DNA of 64,000 nt from NCBI GenBank assembly GCA_030737835.1, contig CM060850.1, positions 28,307,385 through 28,371,384 on the forward strand, given 5' to 3'. This DNA comes from Acorus gramineus. Lineage: Eukaryota > Streptophyta > Magnoliopsida > Acorales > Acoraceae. Position 1 is the first letter of the stretch; every line of letters begins with the position of its first letter. A program made the translations under genes and the position numbers. The notes under the pieces are model-generated. The model searched no databases, was not told where the DNA came from, and saw only the letters and a list, made by a program, of their open reading frames with translations. Of the stretch, positions 23,304 to 35,632 are shown piece after piece.

Positions 23304-24750
23304 GACTTCCATTCTTTTACAACGGTTCAGAGACCATCATCTCATATCAAAATCCAACGCCGTGATTTAAATTATCTGGTATTAGCTAGAACAAATTTTG
23401 TAATCCATGCTTCCCATTTAAACCGAACCTTGATTAGAATTTATTTCTTCAGATGAAAATTCATTGCAAGCCGGGAACCGCCGGGTATGCCCAATCAGTA
23501 TTTCAATTAACTGGTTTTTTTTTTTTTATGGCATTTTAAGATTGCTATTAAAATAATTTTATGAGAAAATGCTGTTACACTGGGTCATAGACGCCACATC
23601 ATCTCTACATTGTAAATAAATAAAATCTCTAAAACAGATTATATAATTTCATTCAACTCGTTATTTAATTTCTACTGTGCATTCAACTCATTATTTAATT
23701 TCATTAGACTTAAAAAAAAATCATGTGCGGTCTATTTGTATGAATAACTAGAGATGCATTTAAAAACATGTTTGAAAAAATAAAACAAACTTCAGCTTCT
23801 GAAAACTTTAGCTCCAATTTTGTCCAAAACTGGTAGGCCTGTCAACGGGTTAGGTCTAGATTGGATTGTGGAGGACTCGAACTTGATCTGTTTGATTGTC
23901 GGGTTCTTTATGTCGGTCTTAGGTCGGGTTGGTTCTTTATGTTGAGTCCATCTCTGGTCGGGTTAGGTCGACCCATTAACAAGCTCAAGCCAGACAGAGA
24001 GGTTGATGAACTTTTTAAGGACGTACAATGATTTCATTTTTTGTTCTTTATTAAGAGTCTAGTACATTATAAATAGTTTTTTATTATTTTAATTTTTTAA
24101 TGTTTTATGAAGGAACATTTAAAATATGATTTAAATTATGCTTTTATATAAAGTCAAGTGTGTAAAAATATTTTAAATGTTTAAAATTTTAAATGATTAT
24201 TTAATATTGAGTTAAAAATGTTTGGTTGAATCATGAGTATTAAGTTAAATCACAAATAAAAAAAATCACATAATATTTAAGTTAAGATTGTGTCAATCAG
24301 GTTCATAGGATACATCTTTCAAATCAGATATTTACGCGATCTTTTGAGTCGGATATTTACGTGACCTAAAAACTGGGATCCTCGCAATTTTTTTTTTCAT
24401 CGGTCTATCCTGAAATTGCAGTAATTACTGGGAAATGTGAAAGCTGCGTCAGACGGTTCCCCTTTCGAGGAAAGGCCAAACCCCATCTGTTCTTATTTTT
24501 GCCAAAACCTGTTGAATTAGAAATATAAAAATGAAAAGAAAGCCAGGGACGGTGTGTCCTGTGGAGGTAAAAGAAATAGGAATAACCAATCTATTAGCGA
24601 GAGATCCATGATTTGTACAGGCTTGAAAAAAAGAAAAGGTAAATAAATAGTTGGAAAGAATGGGAATTTCAATAACAGTTGTTTCGGTAACAGAACAATA
24701 ACAGCAAATTATAGAGATGACCAAAGAGTGTGGCCAAACCACTGGATGGA
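23304..24750. other. Convergent intergenic region, glycyl-tRNA synthetase to Rab
   Basis: The two genes end tail to tail, about 1.45 kb apart. The stretch should hold both 3' UTRs. It also has AT-rich DNA and, at about 23838-24000, repeated GGGTTAGGTC/GGTCGGGTT motifs after TAGGCCTGTCAACGGG, which resembles one end of a hAT-type element. No matching other end was found. Confidence 0.5.
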
Positions 24751-27700
24751 TTAAGAAGAGCAGCAGCTGGACTTCTGGTTGACAGGCTGCCCCCGAATCT
24801 GCACTGTCGGGGGCTTGGCGCTGTTCATGGCTGGTTGGCTCGCCATCCTGTCGAGGAAATCAATATAAAATGAACAACAAATAAGAAAAATAATTATTAT
24901 TTTCATCTTATTGGGCATGACAATGAGTTACCTGTTCTTGATCTCGGCTGCCATTGCCATGAATGCCTGTTCGACGTTTGTTGCATTTTTCGCACTTGTT
25001 TCCATGAATGGGATCCCGATTTCATCAGCAAATGCCTAGAAAGGGAGAGTGATTAGTTTATCAACAAAGAAAATGGCAATGTCGGGTCATGTATAACCCG
25101 TTTAAGTTTATTGTAATGGATGACCAGATAAAAATGTTTCTATGTTCTCCAAATTAATTCAGAAAAAAACGTTAAAAAAATATTAATTCAGAAAACTTCT
25201 TCAACAGTTCCATTTCAGCAATAGATCATTTTCATGTGAACCATATCCTATTGCATAATTATAGACTAATCTAAACTAAAGAGCACCAATGCACCAATTA
25301 TTATCAAGATAAGCAGAGATATGAAAGCATGGGTGATTTCATTTGAAGCTAAAAATCTCGAGTGAATCTACTTGGTACTCAATAATGGGCCATGATGTAG
25401 TACAGCTTTCGCTATACTTCTGCATTTCTAATGCGCTATCACTTCATTAAAAGTATAAAAACCCATCCAATTAAAAGAAGATGCATTAAACTGAAGTAAA
25501 ATGAAAATGTCCCACTTGTTCCCAATTCACATGTTTAGAGAAATGGAACAAGTGATGGAGATACCTTGGCTGTCTCATAAGAGACTACTTTATTTGCAGT
25601 TAGATCGCACTTGTTCCCAACCAGAAGCTTGTTAACATTCTCGCTTGCATAACGATCAATCTCGTTCAACCATTGTTTAACATTGTTGAAGCTCTCTTGA
25701 TCTGTAACATCATAGACCACCTGGAAAACATAAAACAATGATAAGCTAGATTTCACATTTTGGTCGTCAAAGAACAGGCCTTGGTAAAAACCCAGCAAGT
25801 TCATATAATTAAGCTTACAATTATTCCATGCGCACCACGGTAGTAACTGCTAGTGATCGTCCTGAAACGTTCTTGTCCAGCAGTATCCCACTGAGACACG
25901 AAAAGGCAAAACCTCATGAGCAAGGACTCAAGGAATGGTGGCATGGGATCAATAAATGTAAACTAGAATTTAAACATATGGGTTCAAGTAAGGAAATGGT
26001 CTATAATTTCTTAACTATGGAGAATTATTAACATAAAAACGATCATATGCAAAGTTCAACAAAATGTGCCAGAGTTGAAACTCACAATCTGTAGTTTAAT
26101 GGTCTTTCCATCCTGCTCCACAGTTCGTATTTTCTGTTAAGAGATTTAAAAAGATACCATTGTTAGCAGTGGCACTATGCATTGATATGAGCGTAATCAT
26201 GCGCTTCAGATACTCACAAAATCTACTCCAATGGTGCTGATGTAACTCTCCAAATATGAATCGTCCTGTATTGCAAAGACAGAGAATACTGAGAGGTATA
26301 CTGTTGTCTCTTATCCTTAAAAACTATAACTTGCCAAACAGATTCTCTTGAGTCTTGACAAATCACACTAACTTAAAACAGGTTTAAAATTAATGTAACA
26401 TTTAAATAGAGCATATTAAAATTAACGTAACATTGAGCATATCCTGCTTACAGTCAGCTGTGAAACATATCAATGTGGATAAAAGCAGGTCTAATCCTAG
26501 AAAAGCTGGATAAATCTAGATGGTACTATATGGGAACTTGCAAATCAATCAGAACGTCCTAAACCAAATTACAAGAGTGCAAATCCTTGATGCTGGGGGC
26601 ATGCTCAATCAAAGAAAAACTATCTCAAAAGAAAGGTGGATGCACTCTCTATAAGTCATAACAGCAACACTGCCATAACATTTTATCGTTAATATAACAA
26701 ACACTTTCCTTTTCCCTTGTTCAACTAAGCCGATATGAATATAAAAGAGATATTTCAATATTTTCAGAAACTACAGGAAGCTTAAGCAATTTGCATGATT
26801 TGTGAAATTCCCTGTACAATTTGAATTTACATTAATAATAGCAATAAATACTGCATGTATAGTGATTAGTGAATAAAGCTTGAATACAGATTTCAAACAA
26901 CAATCCATAACAAGCTAACATTTAACTTAAGGTCAATAATCACAAAAATCAATCATTACTTCAACAATATTGATGCCATCATTTAGCCAATACATAGGGT
27001 CCAAGTCAACAGATTATGTGACATTTTATTAAGAATTCAGATATTAGTCACCTACAGTGAACTTCATGTCTAAAAGAAATAGGAAAACATCAACGAGTTA
27101 AAAATATTTCATAAAATAATGGTCAAGCACCCTTATGTTAACCATCAAAATGAATCTTGCAATTACGCAACCGCATATCAGCTACATGCTGTGCACTATC
27201 CATTGAAAATTGAAAGGTTCAACTAAGTAGATACATGAAGTTATTTATTCATCTTTACCGCAAATCTCAACAAAAGACATGACTTGCCGACACCAGAGTC
27301 TCCAATGAGCAGAAGTTTGAATAAATAGTCACTGCAAAATAAAGAAGCCATAAGCTTATATCTTCACCTGGAGGTATCTGAAAAGAGGACCTAAATAAGC
27401 CTAACCATTCTACCATAAAGAAATGCTCAAACATATCAACAATATCATGACTCTTTTCAAAAAAAAAAATCTATAATATCAAGAAACAGATGTAATATCT
27501 AATTGTATTTTCCTTTTCTTTAATTGTAATGAGATCCCTCGTCTCCTAAATCCGGGGGTTTCTTGAAATAAGATTCTCCTGTATTTTCCTCAAAATAAAA
27601 TAAAATATCAAGAAACAGATGTAAAAAGAAAAAGAAAAAAGTACTAGGCATAATCATATGCTCGACTGCATGAAGAGATATGAATTAGAACTTGTCACCC

Positions 27701-29988
27701 CTTTTCCATCAATCAGCATCAGATAGGAGCATTTTATATAAAAGCATTTTCTTTGTGTTGCTTGGCTAAGATATCTAATGCAAAAAAACTTCCATAGGTA
27801 AATAATAAAAATTGAATATCAACCTAAAAGGTGTGTAACTGTACAATCATGACTTGGAATTATATTAGTGACAGGACAGCCAAAACAAAGAATCAGTTCA
27901 GCTTTCAGAAAGATGCATTGGTAATGCAACTCAAAAAAGGAATTTCCTTAACAAGCTTTTTCTCAGATGAAAAGTAGAGATGACCCCTTGAATGTATTTT
28001 TGAAAAAAGAAAAAAGAAAAGAAAAGAGTTTTCAACAATCAGCTTAATACAAAGGCAGATGATCACTCAAACATTTATGCCTTTAGAAAACACAGATGAC
28101 GGGGAAAATTCATTAAGAACCTGTTTGGCTCACCATAGTGTGCTTTCACTCTTAGATAATCTACTTGGGAGTAGTTTTCTTTCAAATAGAGTTCAAATCC
28201 AATGTTCGAAAAGCAGTAAAATATTTCTACATGAGGGTACTTAAGGCATATGCAAACCAAGTATTTTTTATATTTTGTAAATAAAATGAAATTATTAATA
28301 TTTATAATTTAAATAAGGTTAGTTTTGGTATTTACAAATATATTAGTGTAAAATTATTGAAGTATATTTGTGAAACAAAGCAGAGTTGTTTTGAACAATG
28401 GCTCCGGCTTCTAAAAAGTGGAAACCATTTTCCTTTGTTTTGATTGGTCAATATAAGAAGTTTTAGGTTTTTTCCTTCCATGTATAGGTAGGAGCTTCTT
28501 GTTAGAAAAAGAAAACCCCTCAAACAAAATGGAGACGAGAGATCTCCAAAGAAATTACAATAGATAAAACAAAACCCCAATGGGATTACAAAGAAAACCC
28601 CAGAAACGAAGTAAAGACACCCAACCTAAACACCTCAAATGGTATATCTAGGATCTCCTTCCAATGAGAATGGACACGCCGGCCAAAAGCAATGCCATAG
28701 TGGCCTCCAAAATGTTCTCGGGATACACCTTATTTTGAAAAATGTGCTCAATCGCTGCAAGCCATTTACTCCAACACACCACATGAAGGATGATCCCAAT
28801 AAGTTCTGCATCGTTACTTCTATCCCCTTTTCTCACAAACTATTGAAGAATCCCCATGTCTTCAACAGTAGTAAAATTGTTCATAAGGCTATTTTTTACA
28901 TCAAAGCAAACAGACCCTAAGAATAAAATTAGTATACAGGAAATAGAACATAACTAAATATAATATAACCCGCCAATTTAATACAGCATAGGCATTGATT
29001 CATGTCCCACATTGATTTAGATGAATGAATTGAAAGGGTTCTACCCCAATAGATTAATATCTATTTAAGATCAAGTTACTGGCAAAAACTCCCATTTCAT
29101 GATATCCCATTTAAGTAATTTGGCCAGCATACAGTCAATGCACCAATCTACTCTCTTCTCTCTTTTTTGAACCTTGATCCTCACAGAACCAACAGAATCA
29201 TTGACTATTCAAAAGAAAGTCACATTCCCATTGGAAGAACATTATATACGCCCATATGTTAAATATGCTACTCAAGACTCCTAAATCTGCAGGATATCAA
29301 CTACACTACTTACAAGACCCCTTCTCATGCTCCATCAACATGAGTATATCTAGCAGAAGTAGGCTGAAACAGAAATGATTTAAGTATTGCTCACCCAAAC
29401 AAGATCCTCGGTCAGAGGTCTCCAAAAGAACGCATCAAAGGACGAGCAGTAAACATGGACATACAGGAAAAACCTATTGATATCAAATACATTTTGCATC
29501 TTTCGGAACATGACTTAACAAACACCATCTTACTTCTTTAATCAATCATCCAAACAAACAAAATTTACTATTCCATCATTATTTCCCCAGCTAATCTTCA
29601 GGCGTCCCTTCAACAATTATCCAAAATAATAAAAAAAAAATCACACAACAATCACCATAGACGTTCAAATCAGGGTTCCATCTCTGAATTGCAAGCAATT
29701 AATCAAACAATCGACTTAAAAAAACACCGAAACCATCAGATCTAAAACACGCACACCAAAATCTGCGACGACACACCCAGATCGAGACGATCAGGGCACC
29801 AACCCCAACAATTTAAGACCAAACAACACCGAAACCGAACGATCACCCGTTCGCACAGACCGAAACCCCGTTCAAAGCGAAATCACAACCAGATCTGACG
29901 AGAACAAAGCGAAACCCTAGCGAATCGAACGGCAAATACAACAACTGAAAGAGAGGGCGGGGGAATCGACTTACTATTCGGGATTCAT
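24751..29988 (-). CDS. RABD2: Rab1/RABD2-type small GTPase (8 exons)
   Basis: This GTPase controls ER-to-Golgi vesicle traffic and acts on Golgi and post-ER membranes. Minus-strand exons are 29988-29975, 27331-27259, 26265-26218, 26133-26086, 25890-25819, 25720-25565, 25035-24932 and 24847-24751 (TAA). They sum to 612 nt, 203 residues, exactly the family length. Visible motifs: P-loop GDSGVGKS (15-22), switch [15 protein letters not shown] with catalytic Gln67, NKCD (121-124), TSAK (150-153), and a C-terminal CCSS with Cys200-Cys201 for double geranylgeranylation. The first exon encodes only four codons plus two bases and is followed by a 2.6-kb intron. The ATG at 29988 gives the canonical MNPEYDYLFK start. 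All nucleotide-binding residues are present, so it looks functional. Confidence 0.97.
27526..27605 (+). repeat. Dispersed LINE-tail-like repeat (copy 3), in Rab intron 1
   Basis: TGTAATGAGATCCCTCGTC, then CCGGGGGTTTC and AATAAGATTCTCCTGTATTTTCC followed by an A-rich end match the copies at 805-872 and 19192-19275. Confidence 0.5.
28500..28860 (-). mobile_element. Possible retroelement fragment in Rab intron 1
   Basis: On the minus strand the right part holds a 62-codon open stretch (28836-28648) with no recognised domain. The left end reads ATTGTAATTTC, GAGATCTCTCGTCTCC and GAGGGG, a diverged inverted match to the LINE-tail-like repeats. The block may be a retroelement 3' end inserted antisense-to-plus within the intron. 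Assignment is uncertain. Confidence 0.35.
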
Positions 29989-30162
29989 GGTTTCGCCGGT
30001 GAATTACGATTCAGATCAACCGGCCAGTGAATTGAATTCCTCGGTTCCTCCGACTTTTCAGCGTATCGAAGAGAAAAACGGGTTCCTCTATTTTTTATTT
30101 TTATTTTTTTTAAATTTCACTTTTTCACGTCGAAATGCTCTCGTGGATCGCGGAGGGCCTCA

Positions 30163-30168
30163 TATATA
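30163..30168 (-). promoter_or_regulatory. Putative TATA box of the Rab gene
   Basis: The minus strand reads CTATATATGAGG about 175 nt upstream of the Rab ATG. This spacing suits a TATA box with a 5' UTR of roughly 140 nt; no transcript data support it. Confidence 0.45.
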
Positions 30169-30169
30169 G

Positions 30170-31619
30170 ACGAACTGCGTGAGGGGAATTACCACATTTA
30201 CCCTTGTGGGTTGAACGAAATTGCGATCGTATGTTCTGGTTGACAGTCATGGGAGAGAAGATTCTGATATTGACACGTGGATGGGGGCGGTTTTTTTGCA
30301 CGTGAATCTTATTCGATGTTTCCGGTCCGTTTGGTAACATTATTCAATGTTTTCGGTCCGTTTGATAATGTTTGGGTGATTACATTTTTAATTAAATTGA
30401 AAGTCCAAACAAACATGTTACTAGAGTTTTAGAAAATTAATTTAATTAAAAAATTAGTATAAAAGGATTATCTTTTAAAAAACGCATAAAATAAGTTTTT
30501 TAAAATTAAAATCTATTTAAACCTTTTTATTCAATATCTTTTTTTTTTTTTTAACTAGTTTTTAAATTGGTCTTTAAGTTTACACGTCACCTATATGAAT
30601 CATTATTTTTCAACTCAATGTATAAATGACGATGAATCATCAAATATCAGGAACATCAGTCTTAAAAAAAAAAAAAACAGCGATGTCACTTTTTCTTAAA
30701 AAAACAAATCATGGACAAAAGGCATATTTTTAGTGTGTTGATCAAATGATTTAAAATTTGAACAATTTAATTAGTGTGTTTATCATTTTTAGACGGTGAT
30801 CCTAGTGAGATTTCAGGCAAACGCAAAAGCTATCCAATTGTAGGAGCATCATGTATACTGATTTCAGGTTCATAGTGTAAAAAAAACTACGTTTTTCAGA
30901 AGCTGGGAGGGGTGTTTCAAACAAAATTAATTTTAAAACTCAGATTCCTACATAATCAATTTTGTAATTACGCATCCAAACGCACCCTAATATTGTTTCA
31001 CATTGGCTTAAATTATTAAAAAATTAATTATTTTGACCCTTTTTACCATTGTTTGATTCAGGTTACAAATGCGGCGTTGTTAAAACTGAAAACTAGACTT
31101 ATTATTTTCAGACCTTATTTCTCATGTACTTTTCAAGTGTTACTCTTTGGAATGAAAATATGATTAAAAATAAAATTGATTATGATATTACAAAGTAATT
31201 GGTGGGCATAAGCCAGTAACAGAGTTATCTAAAAAAAAAAAAAAGATTCTATGTTTTACTTTGATCCTTGCATGGAAGCTGCCAGACACAAACATGCATT
31301 AGTCTTGAACACCCTGTACTTTGATCGAATGGCAGGCTGTCTCGTCTCGGGTTAACCTTAAAGAATAAATAAATAATGTTAAGAAGACAACCACACTATT
31401 CTTTCCCAGGCTGGTTGGAACCTGTCATGTTTTTTTCCTCATCCTAACCCCACAGACCACAGCCAAAGACAAGGAGCATCAAATGAAGCTTACTAACCTG
31501 CTAATATTCGATTAAACAAGTCATCAAAAAAATACTTCATATATCAACCTTTCTTATATGGCCAAATACAGAAAACCTCATGATTACAGTGAAAAGCATG
31601 TATACCGATCTCATCTAAC
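30170..31619. other. Intergenic region between Rab promoter and FAD monooxygenase 3' end
   Basis: This is AT-rich DNA with several homopolymer runs. A short direct duplication of about 30 bp (TTTCGGTCCGTTTGATAATG-like) lies at 30320-30370, and GTAATTACGCATCCAAACGC near 30966 resembles a MITE end. The Rab promoter must lie in its left part. No gene was seen. Confidence 0.5.
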
Positions 31620-34600
31620 TCAAGCGGAGGAGATCAGGTCCCCCTTACCCGGTTTGAGCTCGCACTCGAAATACGTGTGTTCTAACAACGGCCCCAACCT
31701 CACCAGTTTTGGTATGACTATGTTGTCCCGGACAGCACAGACTACTGGATTTTCCCACTGCAAGAGCGAACCCACGACGTTGGCACGAATTGTCAAAGGG
31801 AAGATGCGGGGCCATCTCTCCTGGGTGTACTCCTCGAGTGCACGCTCTACATTCCCTTCCTTGCTTCTGCCCAGTGCACCAGCGAGCTTACTTGAGAGGA
31901 TCACTGCGTCTTCCAGGGCACAACAAGCTCCCTGCCCAAGGTTTGGGGTCATTGGATGCCATGCATCGCCAGCGAGGACCACACGGCCAGATGACCCTGA
32001 CGGTCTGATCCACGGCCAGAGCCAGCGGTCCACTAAAGGGGTCTTGCTAATGGTTTCATCCAGAGTTTTGTCTATGACATCCAAGATCTCCGAAGGCCAG
32101 CTCTTCACCATATCCTGAGCTTTCTTTTTCAGAAGGGATGAGTCGCTGATTTTTCGTCCTGTCATATCCAGCATAAATGTCGTGGTTAGTTTGTGGAATA
32201 GACGTTCGGGGCAATTTGGAGCAACCAGTTAAATGGTGATAGGCAAAATTCCCTTCATTCCTCCTTCCCACGAATTCTACTAGAATTGAATTCTTATAGA
32301 AGGAGAAATTCTCATTCTGGACTAGATATCATTCTGGACCAAAGCTACTAAGCTAGCACGAAACCAGGGTTCATGGATGGAAAAAACTAGGAAGAATAGA
32401 TCAATCTACAAGTGAATGTATAAAATGAAGCTTGAAAGTGAGTTAATAAGAAAAAGCTTATATAATGAAATGGACGATGGTGGTTTGGTCATGTAAAGTG
32501 ACGATCGAGGAGAGAGACCCAATGATGTTCACATGGAAATGACACGATATAGAACGCAATATCTAGTAGAATTCATATTTCATAGAGTTGGCACCAAACC
32601 GTTAGTAAATAAGCCGTTGTGATGACATTGCTGTTGACATGGTAAAGGAGAAAAACAAAGAATCAATTTGTAGTATCAGACCTAATATTTTGCATGAGGC
32701 CTCGAGAACATGTGATTCTTTGACTTGATAGCAATTAAATTCATTTTAAGATCTCACTAAACAGTTGCTAGTGCCTTGTCTCACACTTGTCTTACATTAC
32801 CATAGCAATGTTCACTGCCTCCAAGGGAGAGGAGGAAGTAAGAACATCCATGGTAGACAAAATGACTGATACTAGATACATGGAGACTATGTATGATTTC
32901 AGATATAATATACAGAGATAAATCCGCAAGTATATTTAACCATAACCTGTTTTGATGTTACAAAATGGAGTAATAAAATACCACAGAACATGAACATGCA
33001 ACAGTTTTAGACTATAGTTTAACAACTAACAAACAAAGAATGAACACTGAACAGTGATCTACTTGAACTTCTTCATAGAGAATCTACAGTTTTATAGTTG
33101 GAATATTTTATTTTTAGCATTATTTTTTATTCACAAACTTTTGGGAGTTGTGAGACAGTCAAGTGAAATAAAGAGTGTCAAATACTACCTAATATTCCAA
33201 TGGTGCATGGGGATTTTTCTTCTCACTATAAAATTCTCCCAAATCCTCATTCATGGTGAGGATAGCAAACCTGGGGATGGGCTGTTGAAGCAGATAAACC
33301 AGTAGACCTTTGTGGGTGAAAGTGGGACATAACCGGCACGCAAACCCTTCCCGTAGATGTAGTGCACTTTGGGTTCAAAAGGCTGGCCATCTGCATAGAT
33401 TGCAAGTCCACGGAAGGCGCAATGCCCGGAATATCGAGGCTCTGGGTATCCCATCCACCTTGCGACCAGCGAGCGAACACCATCACAGCCAATCACAATC
33501 TGATTGTTAAAAAATACGGACCAGAAATCGAAATTGATTAATAAAACTATGCATGTTCACAGAACTGCCCATTAAAGAATGCTAAGAAGAAGGTACAAGA
33601 AGGCAAATCCCATATTGTCTCTAAACTACTCCATTGATTTCATGTCTACCCAAACTCCATTATGACAATGCAAACTAGCTACAAGCTAGTCAAATTTCTT
33701 GCTTTGGCATGTAAAATGAGTTGTTGCACATGTTAACAAAATGCGCATCACATCCAAGATCAAAACAAGGATATGTTACAAAAATTATGTGGCTTAGCCT
33801 AAATCTACATCCACAGTGCAGAATCCACTATAATAATGATGAGGTTTATAAATTCACAAACTTGCATGAATTTTCCTCTCTACGTTACCACTCTCAACCT
33901 CTCCGTAAATTTCTACATTGTTGTTACCTGCATCATACACCATTACCATCCGATGTCGGTATACCAGATCCGATACATAATCCCAACATGAGCAAACACT
34001 ATCACATTATCCAAAATTAAAAACCCAAAATTTGTACCTTCGATGAGATCATCATCCCATCCTCAAGCTCAAGCAGAACTCCATTGCTCCCATTCCTCTG
34101 TATAGCCGCCAACCTGGAAGAGAAACGAACGGTGTCCGGTGGCAGCTGATCCATGAACGACTCCAAAAGCAGCTTCCGCTCAACCGCCCGAACTTCTTGG
34201 CTAAATTTCACAGTTTCTAATGAAAATATCAAATCAATGTATATAAAAAAAAAAACTGTAAAACAAAATTCTTCAATCATAATTCTCCAAAAATTACCCT
34301 TTCGCCTCCTCTTGGAAACTGAACGAACGCAGTTCCCTCCCCTCCTCCGACCTGATCGACAGCCTGAACAATTGAACAACAGTGAATCGCCGAACAATTG
34401 GAATGAAAAGAACAGATTTTGGTGGCGGGCAAGGTTATACCCTTGGATTTGAAGGAAATGACGGCGGAGGCCATCGCCGACGCCGACCTCGTCGAGGACC
34501 CGCCACCCGTTGTTGAAGAGGGTCAGCGACGTTCCTCCGGTCCGCAGTGACTCGGCCTGCTCTAACACCCGCGACCGGACTCCAAGCCTGGCCGAGAATG

Positions 34601-34854
34601 GCAGTACCCGTAAATAAACAACGAATCAAAGCAGGAAGAGAAGTTGGAGAGAGGGTTCCGAACCTGTGGAGGGAGAGGGCCGTGGCGAGGCCGGCAATCC
34701 CGGCTCCGACGATGGTCACGTCGTCGTCCGAAGAAGAGGGATGGTCGCCGGAAGTTGACCGGACGAGGAGGGGGAGTGTCGACCGTTGGTGACCCCTCAT
34801 CGGCTGGAGAGGCGGTCGACGGAGGGGAAGAGCAGAGGAGGTGGGGGTGGCCAT
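31620..34854 (-). CDS. FAD-dependent monooxygenase (MO/CTF2-like, 6 exons)
   Basis: This belongs to the plant group A flavoprotein monooxygenase family, related to salicylate hydroxylase-like and zeaxanthin epoxidase-like proteins; the substrate is unknown. Minus-strand exons are 34854-34664, 34587-34441, 34351-34298, 34200-34038, 33499-33271 and 32158-31620 (TGA), totalling 1,323 nt and 440 residues. The N-terminal dinucleotide-binding GAGIAG is at residues 50-55, the DG motif CDGVR near 190-194 and the GD motif AGDAWHPMTPNLGQG near 324-338, all intact. The 45 residues before the FAD fold are Ser/Pro/Arg-rich, compatible with a plastid transit peptide. The frame stays open for 43 codons upstream without another ATG, so 34854 was taken as the start. 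Exon 1 is strikingly GC-rich compared with the 1.1-kb and smaller AT-rich introns. Confidence 0.93.
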
Positions 34855-35160
34855 GGATGGGGTTTGGGGAGCACTGAATGGACGGTGGAGATGGGGTTCG
34901 GAGGGGGTGAAAACGGTGGTGCAATATAAGCCATTGAAACGAGCGGCGGAGGAGGAGCCAGACAGGTCGCTCTGGAAATCCACGTCTTGTCTTCCTCTCC
35001 GGATCTCTCCTTTTTTTTTCGTGTGCCGTGATAAATAAAAACTGGGCTTGTTGGTACACCTAGATCCGATTACATCTCAATTATAATATTATATGTGTCG
35101 ATAAAAAAAATTAATGACGTTATAAAACATGTTTTGAAAAAAAAAAATTAACATGTAATT
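34855..35160. other. Upstream region of the FAD monooxygenase gene
   Basis: This is GC-rich close to the ATG and AT-rich beyond about 35040. It should hold the 5' UTR and core promoter of the minus-strand gene. No convincing TATA box was found. Confidence 0.4.
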
Positions 35161-35219
35161 TATTAGAGTATATACTTATTTTTTATAAAAGCACGTACTA
35201 GACAAGAAACGACTGAAAC

Positions 35220-35312
35220 ATTTATGTAACACTGCAACCGCTTATGGCAAAGCGTAACGAAGCCTATCTGCAATACTGCAAACACTGATGGCAAAGCGTA
35301 ACGAAGACTAAG
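35220..35312. repeat. Two-copy short direct repeat
   Basis: The sequence CTGCAA...TGGCAAAGCGTAACGAAG occurs twice, near 35231 and 35276. It marks the edge of the GC-rich tandem array that follows. Confidence 0.6.
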
Positions 35313-35418
35313 AAGAAAGAAACGCGAAGCTAACGGCGACGCGAACTGCGCGAGATGAGAGGCGCTCTGACAAAGAAGAAGAAACGCGACGCAAATCGCG
35401 ACGCGGACGGAGACGATA

Positions 35419-35632
35419 GTGCGCGAATATAACGACGGCATACGGAGATGACGGTGCGCGAGGACGATGGCGCACGGAGACAACGGTGCGCGAGAATGAC
35501 GACACATGGAGACAACAGTGTGCGAATGCAACGACAGCACACGGAGACGACGGTGCGCAAGGACGATGGCGCACGGAGACAACGTTGTGCGAATACAATG
35601 ACAACGATAGCGCGCAGAGACGACAGCGCTAT
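35419..35632. repeat. GC-rich tandem array, ~32-36-bp units
   Basis: About six degenerate units of the form GTGCGCGAGGACGATGGC / GCACGGAGACAACG follow one another. The ORFs that cross it in both directions (Arg/Thr/Ala or Ser/His/Arg-rich) are products of the repeat and are not taken as genes. It lies in the same GC-rich block as the LTR and primer site at 36858-37050. Confidence 0.8.

Noticed and set aside
23838..24370. Possible hAT element starting TAGGCCTGTCAACGGG
   Set aside because: Only one end is convincing; no inverted partner or 8-bp duplication was found.
34855..34983. N-terminal extension of the FAD monooxygenase to 34983
   Set aside because: The upstream in-frame start would be GTG; the first ATG in this frame is at 34854 and is followed by a plausible transit peptide.
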